A stretch of DNA of 57,869 nt from Mastigocoleus testarum BC008 (GTDB lineage Bacteria > Cyanobacteriota > Cyanobacteriia > Cyanobacteriales > Nostocaceae), in assembly GCF_001456025.1 (NCBI RefSeq), contig NZ_LMTZ01000157.1:1-57869 (forward strand), written 5' to 3'. The position numbers and the translations under genes were made by a program. The notes under the pieces were generated by a model that saw only the letters and a program-made list of their open reading frames with translations, had not been told where the DNA came from and did no database searches. The first letter of the stretch is position 1; each line of letters starts with the position of its first letter. Shown in pieces: positions 51,894-57,869 of this stretch.

Positions 51894-52802
51894 AAATTAA
51901 TTAATGTGTAGGTTGACTGGTATGGGAAATTAACTAAACTAACTATACGCAACGATGTTTTCACTCTCGAATAAGTTTCCAGATCCGTCAAGCGAAGGAG
52001 TCCGGTTTGATTTATGTTAGCCGCATCAAAAATGGACGCGTAGCGTGACGCAGTCAGTCAAAATTATTTATCGAGGTAGGGAACAGAAAGTTGGAAACAG
52101 GGGACAGGGATTGTACTGTTTCATATTATTCTTTTAATCTATCAATAGTAACCATTATTAGGTACCTGTCGAAAGTTTAAAAGATAATTAGACTATAGAT
52201 AGAACTTTTTTGACGAGTTGTAGTCTACCTTGAGGATGATAATAGTTGCTTGCATCACAAATGCTTTTATCTCTACAGTTAGTAGCAAATGGAAATAGTT
52301 GTAGTAAATTAATTAATGAAGACTACATAGCTGGAGGGGTTAAAGTTATATTTGGAATACTATGTTAGCTGTAGATAATTTATAATATGTTAATTTTTGA
52401 GCTTAATGTGTAAGTTTGATTTGTGAGAAATTTATTTATTCATAGAAAATTTAGACTCAGCTCGTAAAATTTATATACCAAATTTAATTTATAGGCTTAA
52501 TCTGTAAGCTTAGGACTTATACGGGGAATTTATAACAGTGCGATAATGTATTACTGTATTTGTAGAATTCTCTAAGGAGTTAATGTTATTAAATTTTATA
52601 TTCATAAATTATTTGGAATAGATATATCTCATTAAATTCTGGGGAATTCTAAATTTCTAGTATTTTAATATTTTTTAATTATCATACTTTTCGAATTTAA
52701 GTTTTTTATATCATTTGAGCTTAGCTAATTGAACTAAAAAATTTAATAATTTTTGATATAACAGTAACTTGACATTTGAACCAACTTCCTAAATTAGAAA
52801 TT
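51894..52802. other. long AT-rich intergenic region with a short GC-rich repeat
   Basis: No ORF or RNA gene is recognised. A GC-rich island at about 52006-52062 (GGACGCGTAGCGTGACGCAGTC) is partly palindromic and typical of Nostocales interspersed repeats; AT-rich DNA continues to the SDR gene. Confidence 0.4.
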
Positions 52803-53609
52803 ATGAAAGGTCTAAAAACAAAGAATATTTTGGTAACTGGAGCAGCGACAGGGATTGGTAGAGCAATTGCAATTCGTTTCGCTCAAGAAGGTGCAAATGT
52901 AGCAATTAACTTTTATAAGTCTTCTGAAAAGGCAGAAGAAACCGAAGAAAAAATGCTAATGGAGCAAGCTTGTACTCAAATTCAAGGCTGTGGTGTTAAA
53001 CATCTATTAGTTCAAGGAGATGTCTCCCAAGAACAAGATGTAATTGATATGTTTGCCACAACAATTGAGAAGCTTGGCGGAATCGATATTCTTATCAATA
53101 ACGCCGGTATTCAAAGTGCTGCAGCTTCCCATGAATTAGAAATTGATAAGTTTGACCGTATGGTTGCAGTTAATCTTCGCGGTGCATATTTATGTTCTCG
53201 TGAGGCTCTAAAACATTTTTTAGAACGTAAAAAAGCAGGAGTTATCATCAATAATTCCAGCGTTCACGAAATCATTCCTAGACCTGAGTACGTTGGTTAT
53301 TCCGTCAGTAAAGGTGGAATGGAAAATCTTACCCGTACTCTCGCTTTAGAATATGCAGACCGAGGAATTCGGGTTAACGCTATTGGACCTGGTGCAACAG
53401 CTACACCAATTAACGACTGGGCTAGCAACCCAAATGAAAAATCTGAAGTCGAAACTCACATCCCTATGCGTCGAGCTGGTACGCCGGAAGAAATGGCTGC
53501 AGTAGTAGCTTTTCTTGCTTCTGATGAAGCAGCTTATATCACCGGACAAACCATATTTGTTGATGGTGGCTTGACTTTATATCCTGACTTCCGTCAACCC
53601 TGGTCTTAG
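52803..53609 (+). CDS. short-chain dehydrogenase (glucose 1-dehydrogenase-like SDR)
   Basis: About 268 residues from the ATG at 52803 (a TTG at 52776 adds nine). Classical SDR: nucleotide motif T-G-A-A-T-G-I-G-R-A, D-V near residue 70, N-N-A-G, catalytic Ser in N-N-S-S-V-H-E, Tyr-x-x-x-Lys in Y-S-V-S-K, then P-G-A-T-A-T-P. The C-terminus A-Y-I-T-G-Q-T-I-F-V-D-G-G-L-T-L-Y-P matches bacterial glucose 1-dehydrogenases of the Bacillus type. N-F-Y-K-S-S after strand 2 suggests NADP preference. An insertion around residues 45-60 (EETEEKMLMEQACTQIQGCG) is longer than usual. The true substrate may be another sugar or alcohol. Confidence 0.88.
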   Translation: MKGLKTKNILVTGAATGIGRAIAIRFAQEGANVAINFYKSSEKAEETEEKMLMEQACTQIQGCGVKHLLVQGDVSQEQDVIDMFATTIEKLGGIDILINNAGIQSAAASHELEIDKFDRMVAVNLRGAYLCSREALKHFLERKKAGVIINNSSVHEIIPRPEYVGYSVSKGGMENLTRTLALEYADRGIRVNAIGPGATATPINDWASNPNEKSEVETHIPMRRAGTPEEMAAVVAFLASDEAAYITGQTIFVDGGLTLYPDFRQPWS

Positions 53610-54177
53610 TGGTATATACTAAATTTTGAGAAAGCTGGGCGCTTAATTAGGGGATGATTTCGCCCTCTGAATAACCCGAATTAGAGGAAAACAAAAATTT
53701 TAAAATCCTCCAGCATTCCAGGGTTCAGGGGGCTGTACTCTGATTATAATTTTTTTTAATTTATTCCTCATTTCTGCAACACTGAGACTTGGGAAAGTAC
53801 ACAGATCACTTCTGTGCATTATGGTCTAGGAAGTTCATGCATAAATAAATATATCAATTTTTTGGAAGACTTAGCATTGCTAGGTCTTTACAAGTTTTCA
53901 GATTGCTAAAAAAATTTATACTTAAAATCAGTCACATTAAACGAACTCTACCTTGAGAGTAGTTTTCAAAATCACGAAAGTATACAAATGGAAGAACACT
54001 ACTTTTATTGAGTATATTCTTCTGGTGGAAGCAGAACTCAATATTAAAAGATAAATTTATAGTAACAAATCGATAAAAAACTATTTTTTAATGATGAATT
54101 ATTACTTCATCAATCAAAGTATATGTAGAGTTTTGAATGTCGATTTGCTAATTATTAACTAAGGAGATAAATTAATT
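53610..54177. other. intergenic region, hairpin after SDR
   Basis: GGGCG (53638-53642) and CGCCC (53661-53665) form a short stem shortly after the SDR stop. The remainder is AT-rich spacer leading to the strong AAGGAGATAA ribosome binding site of the CsbD gene. No other feature seen. Confidence 0.35.
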
Positions 54178-54360
54178 ATGAGTACAGAAGATAAAATTAA
54201 AGCAACCGCTAAAAATATTGAAGGTAAGGCTCAGGAAGCTATGGGCAATGTTACCGGAGATCCAGAAGACCAGGCAGAAGGTAAAGCGAAGCAAGCAGAA
54301 GCAGAAGTTCGCCACGGAGTAGAAAATGCTAAGGATGCAGTCAAAAAAGCTATTGACTAA
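54178..54360 (+). CDS. CsbD-family stress protein
   Basis: A 60-residue, highly hydrophilic protein: D-K-I-K-A-T-A-K-N-I-E-G-K-A-Q-E-A-M-G-N-V-T-G-D-P-E-D-Q-A-E-G-K-A-K-Q-A-E is the full CsbD pattern. Such proteins accumulate under general stress (in Bacillus under SigB); molecular role unknown, with helix-forming LEA-like character. A strong AAGGAGATAA precedes the ATG. It is followed by a hairpin terminator and begins a run of small same-strand stress-type genes. Confidence 0.93.
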   Translation: MSTEDKIKATAKNIEGKAQEAMGNVTGDPEDQAEGKAKQAEAEVRHGVENAKDAVKKAID

Positions 54361-54374
54361 TTTTTAGTTATCTG

Positions 54375-54411
54375 AAATAAGTATGGGAAAAATTTATATC
54401 CATACTTATTT
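54375..54411 (+). terminator. terminator after the CsbD gene
   Basis: AAATAAGTATGG / CCATACTTATTT, perfect 12-bp stem, 13-base loop, ending in TTATTTTA, 14 bases after the stop. Confidence 0.65.
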
Positions 54412-54478
54412 TAGGATTAGTGAGGAGTTTTATTCAAGTATCAATAAATAATTGGCTTTTTGCACGGGGAATATTTTT

Positions 54479-54703
54479 ATGAATTCGCTATTCAATTATA
54501 CTTTGGCAGAATTTGCTTCTAATCCAGAGGTTAATTCTACTTATTCTTTTTCTTTGATAGGTATCATTGTTATCGGATTTATTGCCACTGTCAGTATTGG
54601 TTCGATTGCTTGGTACAACTCCAAAAGACCTCCTGGTTGGGAAAATCAAGAGCGTCCCGATATCGTGCCAAAAGTTAAAAAACAAGAAAACCCTGGTCTA
54701 TAA
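54479..54703 (+). CDS. single-TM thylakoid-type protein, possibly Psb35-like
   Basis: About 74 residues from the ATG at 54479 (a TTG at 54452 is less likely; GGGGA precedes the ATG). A TM helix at ~23-45 (FSLIGIIVIGFIATVSIGSIAWY) is followed by the basic/aromatic tail Y-N-S-K-R-P-P-G-W-E-N-Q-E-R-P-D-I-V-P-K-V. That tail is, as I recall it, the signature of a cyanobacterial small PSII-associated family (Psb35/Ssl2148 type) that stabilises CP47; identification is from memory and not certain. The N-terminus is short and polar. It is followed by its own hairpin. Confidence 0.7.
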   Translation: MNSLFNYTLAEFASNPEVNSTYSFSLIGIIVIGFIATVSIGSIAWYNSKRPPGWENQERPDIVPKVKKQENPGL

Positions 54704-54738
54704 ATATTAGAAGATAATATCAATTAAGATAAAGATAA

Positions 54739-54777
54739 ATAATGGTGTTCGCTTATAATTTTTGTGAACACTATTAT
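54739..54777 (+). terminator. terminator after the single-TM gene
   Basis: ATAATGGTGTTC / GAACACTATTAT, 12-bp stem with one wobble pair and a 15-base loop, 36 bases after the stop. Confidence 0.6.
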
Positions 54778-54920
54778 ATTTGCGATCTTAGAAATTTATA
54801 AGTTTTTATTGGGGATTGATATCACGCTAAGTTGACCCTTTTTATAAAATAAAATTGCAATTTGAGTATAATTGCTATATTTTGATTTAATCCACGTTGT
54901 CTTTAATTGGAATTATATTT

Positions 54921-55175
54921 ATGAGTTCATCTACACCACTCCAAGGATCGGAACTAATAGATTGTGCCCGTGCCAACATGAAACAAGGTATAAAAGTAGC
55001 CGCTGAAAGTTGTGGTTACGGCGATAATATTAATAGTTTTGAGAGTGAGTTAAAAGCATCTTGTAATGCGATGGGTATAGACGTAAATAGTTTTGCAGAC
55101 TTAATTTCTTTTGAACAAGTTATTACAGAAACACCAGGAGTCGAAATAGCTCCCGACACTCCAACAAAGCTTTAA
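54921..55175 (+). CDS. small conserved hypothetical protein
   Basis: About 84 residues from the ATG at 54921 (a TTG at 54897 adds eight). Soluble, helical, with three Cys: E-L-I-D-C-A-R-A-N-M-K-Q-G-I-K-V-A-A-E-S-C-G-Y-G and L-K-A-S-C-N-A-M-G-I-D-V-N-S-F-A-D-L-I. The regular A-x-x-x-G-I pattern looks like a genuine helical domain of a short cyanobacterial family, but I cannot name it. It lies within the run of stress-type genes. Confidence 0.55.
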   Translation: MSSSTPLQGSELIDCARANMKQGIKVAAESCGYGDNINSFESELKASCNAMGIDVNSFADLISFEQVITETPGVEIAPDTPTKL

Positions 55176-55209
55176 TCTGTGATACTTCATAACATCTATT
55201 TTAGATGAC

Positions 55210-55320
55210 AGAGGGTAGTTTTAACGTAAAATTAGTTCCTATACCCTCTTCAGAATTAATTGAATTTTACCCCTATGTAAATTTAATGATTACTTGCTTA
55301 GTCTCAGGGGGTATTTTTTC
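55210..55320 (+). terminator. two hairpins, the second with a T-run
   Basis: AGAGGGTA (55210-55217) pairs with TACCCTCT (55242-55249). Further on, TACCCC (about 55267) can pair with GGGGGTA (about 55308), followed by TTTTTT. One or both probably end the preceding small gene's transcript. Confidence 0.4.
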
Positions 55321-55450
55321 ATATTTGATTTATTTTTGGTTATAAGATTTAGCTCTTTAGATAGAGTATTTTTACTTAATTTTATTCGCAAGATGGAAGA
55401 ATTATTTACTACATTACTCAGATAATAAATATAAAGCAGATTGAGGATAA

Positions 55451-55807
55451 ATGTTTATGGCTGATAATAAACAAAGAACAGAAAAAGATGGATACGACCC
55501 CAATATCATACCTGCTGAAACTGCTGCCCGTATAGAGCGCGAAGGGGAAATTTTCAAGCAACAACCAGAAAAAACAGAAGGAGAATTAGACACAACAAGT
55601 GGTTTCACTGTAGATAATGAAGGTTTAGCAAATAATTATGCTGTTGAACCAGAAATGTACTACGAAGAACGCGGAGATCTAAAAGCGAAGGAAGAAGCAC
55701 AAGCCGCTCAGAGAGCTAAGGAATTGGCTGAAATAAACAGCAACGAAGAAGATGGAAAACTTACAATGGAAGATGATAATCGTGGTAAAGGAGTAGGTAT
55801 TATTTAG
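55451..55807 (+). CDS. hydrophilic stress-type hypothetical protein
   Basis: A 118-residue, acidic, Gln/Glu-rich and cysteine-free protein. Segments are D-G-Y-D-P-N-I-I-P-A-E-T-A-A-R-I-E-R-E-G, then T-S-G-F-T-V-D-N-E-G-L-A-N-N-Y-A-V-E-P-E-M-Y-Y-E-E-R-G-D, and a charged helix (LKAKEEAQAAQRAKELAE). It appears largely disordered, like low-temperature or desiccation proteins in Nostoc, but I do not assign a family. GAGGATAA precedes the first ATG; a second ATG two codons on is equally possible. A strong terminator follows. Confidence 0.7.
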   Translation: MFMADNKQRTEKDGYDPNIIPAETAARIEREGEIFKQQPEKTEGELDTTSGFTVDNEGLANNYAVEPEMYYEERGDLKAKEEAQAAQRAKELAEINSNEEDGKLTMEDDNRGKGVGII

Positions 55808-55893
55808 TTAAATAAGATTTAATTCAAATAAACCAGAAAATAATAGGTTTACTAGAGAAAATTAACTCAGTGCAGAATCATTCTCTGTAAATC

Positions 55894-55920
55894 TACCCGG
55901 GATTTATCTTCCGGGTATTT
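55894..55920 (+). terminator. rho-independent-like terminator
   Basis: TACCCGG / CCGGGTA, perfect 7-bp GC-rich stem with a ten-base loop, followed by TTTGCATTT, 87 bases after the stop. Confidence 0.6.
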
Positions 55921-56177
55921 GCATTTATATCTTAATTTTTTCTATTTGAAACAGACAAATAAAGTTACTTGTCATTTTACTTACTTGCTATTACTACTAT
56001 TTTTTATAAATTTTATTTAGCTATAATTGTAATATCATTCGCATCAAAAATTCTTATCATGATAATTTACCGACAATAAAATTTTCCATATTGCATAGAG
56101 TAGGAATATAGAAAATATAGCGAAAGGCAAAAGGACAGAGATATTTTCAAACCAATTGTAATTATATGGAGTAATAT
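55921..56177. other. AT-rich leader of the coiled-coil gene
   Basis: AT-rich spacer ending in GGAGTAATAT just before the next ATG. No defined promoter or operator is visible. Confidence 0.3.
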
Positions 56178-56942
56178 ATGTCTGATTCTGTAAAAGACAA
56201 AATAAAAACAGACTTAGAAAAAGTCAAAGAAGAAGGTAAATTTCGCTCGGAAAGAATCAAAGAAATTTTTAGTTCTGCTATTTCCCAAGCTGTGAGCGAG
56301 TTCAAAGAAGGTTCTGGAGAGTTAAGTTCTATTGTCAGAGATACCTTCACCACATTATTAGAAAATTTAAAAGAGAAAGGACAAACCACAAAAGAAGAGG
56401 TTACAGCTTCTGTTGAGGGTCTAATTGAAGGGATTAGTCAATCCCGCAGACAAACGATCGCACAAACTCAATCAGAAATCCAAAAACTCCAAGCAAAACT
56501 GGACGAAGATGAGAAGCAACTACAATCAGATGTGGATGGAGCTTTGACCCAAATTGAAGTTGCTAGTCAAGAAACTTCTTCTGATGTTCGCTCCACAGTT
56601 AAAACGGTCGTGAATAATCTCAAAAATAGCGAAGAAGTTACATTAATGAAAAAACGTTACGCTCAATTGCAGGCTGAATTATCAGTTTTACAAGCCAATC
56701 TAGCCGCTCGTTACGGAGAACCCTACGAAGAGGTTAAGCAACATCTCGATAATGCTAAAACCTGGTATGAAAATACCAAAGAAGAATCAGAAAAAAAAGG
56801 TTCTACTCTGCTGGAGACAAAGCAAACAGAGTTTGAAAATAAAATGAGCGAAGCTGGAGCAGCGGTAGCACGTAAAGAGAAGGAATTAAAGAGAATTCTT
56901 AAAGAATTATGGCACTCCCTAACTCATTCTCAGAAAAACTAA
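56178..56942 (+). CDS. long coiled-coil, LEA/apolipoprotein-like stress protein
   Basis: A 254-residue protein, almost wholly charged amphipathic helix (E, K, Q, S, T; no Cys, one Trp near the C-terminal LWHSL and one in TWYENT). It has 11-residue-like periodicity (SDSVKDKIKTDLEKVKEEGKFRSERIKE...; RQTIAQTQSEIQKLQAKLDEDEKQLQSDVDGALTQIE). This fits LEA-like or apolipoprotein-like proteins that coat membranes or act as chaperones on drying. GGAG precedes the ATG at seven bases. It ends the run of hydrophilic stress-type genes. No catalytic motif. Confidence 0.75.
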   Translation: MSDSVKDKIKTDLEKVKEEGKFRSERIKEIFSSAISQAVSEFKEGSGELSSIVRDTFTTLLENLKEKGQTTKEEVTASVEGLIEGISQSRRQTIAQTQSEIQKLQAKLDEDEKQLQSDVDGALTQIEVASQETSSDVRSTVKTVVNNLKNSEEVTLMKKRYAQLQAELSVLQANLAARYGEPYEEVKQHLDNAKTWYENTKEESEKKGSTLLETKQTEFENKMSEAGAAVARKEKELKRILKELWHSLTHSQKN

Positions 56943-57027
56943 CCGACCGAGGTGGTAGACAATTATGGGAGGATTACTTCTGGAAGGATTTTGGCTTGCA
57001 CGTATAGAGCTAGTGCAAGTAATTAGC

Positions 57028-57092
57028 AGATCCTTAGGTAGCGCAGCTAGAGGCTCCAACAATACCGCAGGCTAAGCGCGTGTCCATAGGAC
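57028..57092 (-). repeat. GC-rich dispersed repeat
   Basis: AGATCCTTAGGTAGCGCAGC (57028-57047) is the inverse of the unit at 49403-49430 and resembles that near 28002. AGGCTAAGCGCGTGTCC (57069-57085) recurs in inverse form near 57761-57784 (GTCCTACGGACACGCGCTTAGG). Non-coding and far more GC-rich than the surroundings. Confidence 0.7.
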
Positions 57093-57129
57093 AAACAGAC
57101 CGCGCACTAGCGGCTAGCATATTCATTCA

Positions 57130-57271
57130 GGACTTACGTACGGACAACGCAAACAGGGTTATTGTGATAATAGGTTAGCAAAGCGTTTCCGGCTCTGAAA
57201 TAGCAGTTCCAAACCATTGGGGATCAATCCCTTCAAGACTTGCTATGCTAAGGGAACAAGTACGTAAGTCC
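57130..57271. mobile_element. MITE-like element with 12-bp terminal inverted repeats
   Basis: GGACTTACGTAC (57130-57141) and GTACGTAAGTCC (57260-57271) are perfect inverted repeats bounding 142 bases with no ORF. Sub-terminal TTAGCAAAGC and TGCTATGCTAA are partly inverse too. The end sequence resembles GGACTTACGCA ends common in Nostoc intergenic elements, and a lone TGCGTAAGTCC occurs near 28035. I see no clear target-site duplication. Confidence 0.55.
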
Positions 57272-57869
57272 CATAATTATAATTTATGGAGACATGGAGA
57301 CGTTTAGTTATTAGGAATTAGGAACTCTGCAGATGAATAAAATTCAGCTAATAGCGTAAATAAGTAATTGGGAAATGCACTCTAGAAGTTTATTTGCCGT
57401 AACAATTGCTTCAGGTTTTCAAAAGTTAAAATATCTATAACTTATGTAAGACGTCAAAATTACAAATAAGTACTTAAATAAGAGAATATACCCATTATCT
57501 GTGTTACCTGTGTTTGATGTCGTCGCCTGTCTGGTGTGAGGTGGGCGACTAATAAATCATATGCTACTTGTGAGGGTGCACATTGGTGTGCCCCTACAGG
57601 TAATCAATGATAAGATTTTAAGCTCGGCTTAGAAAGCAATAAAAAATACAGTTAGATAAATCTGAAAACTCTTGTATTGCAAAAGTAAAAATTTATATTC
57701 TAGTAAAATTTAAACTATAGCGCTACGTAATTAGGTTAGGATGTCTATCTATGCCATCTTGTCCTACGGACACGCGCTTAGGCTCAATACCCGTGAATGA
57801 AATCGATAAGCAACAAAAAATCTAACAACTAAAGAATTCTATTAAAATGATTTTCTTATTAGGAAATAT
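57272..57869. repeat. gene-free window end with further short repeats
   Basis: Contains a TGCACATTGGTGTGC hairpin within GGGTGCACA...TGTGCCCC (about 57574-57596), another common cyanobacterial interspersed hairpin. The inverse copy of the 57069 repeat lies at 57761-57784. No ORF of note and no RNA gene recognised. Confidence 0.5.

Noticed and set aside
1..57869. tRNA, rRNA and riboswitch genes
   Set aside because: No T-loop (GGTTCRANTCC) with matching acceptor stem, no rRNA-like conserved blocks and no known riboswitch core were found by eye; a covariance-model search would be decisive.

Overview
The window is AT-rich chromosomal DNA of a filamentous, almost certainly heterocyst-forming cyanobacterium (Nostocales; Calothrix, Rivularia or Nostoc type). 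The evidence is repeated GCGATCGC (HIP1) octamers, heptanucleotide STRR arrays, a hetZ-patU locus, a Mo-nitrogenase C-terminal-domain protein, photosynthesis genes (isiA, a second CP43-like antenna gene, psbQ), carboxysome shell genes (ccmK3-ccmK4) and many cyanobacterial conserved hypothetical families. I see no rRNA, tRNA, CRISPR array or intact transposase. The genus cannot be fixed by eye.

Layout. 0.1-4.5 kb: small exported and membrane proteins, a DUF559 endonuclease-like gene set between GC-rich repeats, and a GT-C glycosyltransferase with low-complexity insertions. 4.9-7.7 kb: two tandem Crp/Fnr-fold regulators and an orphan helical protein. 8-12 kb: obg, a TerB/Mo-nitrogenase-C fusion and a GCS2-like ligase. 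12-13 kb: a decayed TnpB-type transposon gene abutting the tail of a TPR gene. 13.5-16.3 kb: isiA, a second CP43-like antenna gene and a Cys-rich protein, with Fur-box-like sites. 16.4-18.8 kb: leuA divergent from a GntR/FCD regulator across a 20-bp perfect palindrome.

18.9-25.8 kb: an H-NOX nitric-oxide sensor with its partner histidine kinase, downstream of a methyltransferase/haem-oxygenase-like diiron enzyme pair. A divergent HxD...H oxygenase-like gene follows, then an aldo/keto-reductase-fold protein without the usual catalytic residues. This is the best candidate for an undescribed system. 26-31 kb: a peptide-binding lipoprotein, a GNAT-like protein and ccmK3-ccmK4. 32-37.7 kb: hetZ, an unsplit patU, a Crp-like regulator and a membrane histidine kinase, with NtcA-like GTA-N8-TAC boxes before hetZ and patU.

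37.8-47.9 kb: a SWIM/SNF2 pair, a small secreted basic protein and a 1712-residue CHAT-STAND-WD40-TPR protein (an NLR-like architecture with recently duplicated propeller blades). 48-53.6 kb: a small HExxH protein, a conserved hypothetical, psbQ, an MscS channel and an SDR dehydrogenase. 54-57 kb: five small, hydrophilic or single-TM genes of stress/photosystem type, several followed by hairpin terminators. The last kilobase has no gene but holds interspersed repeats and a MITE-like inverted-repeat element.
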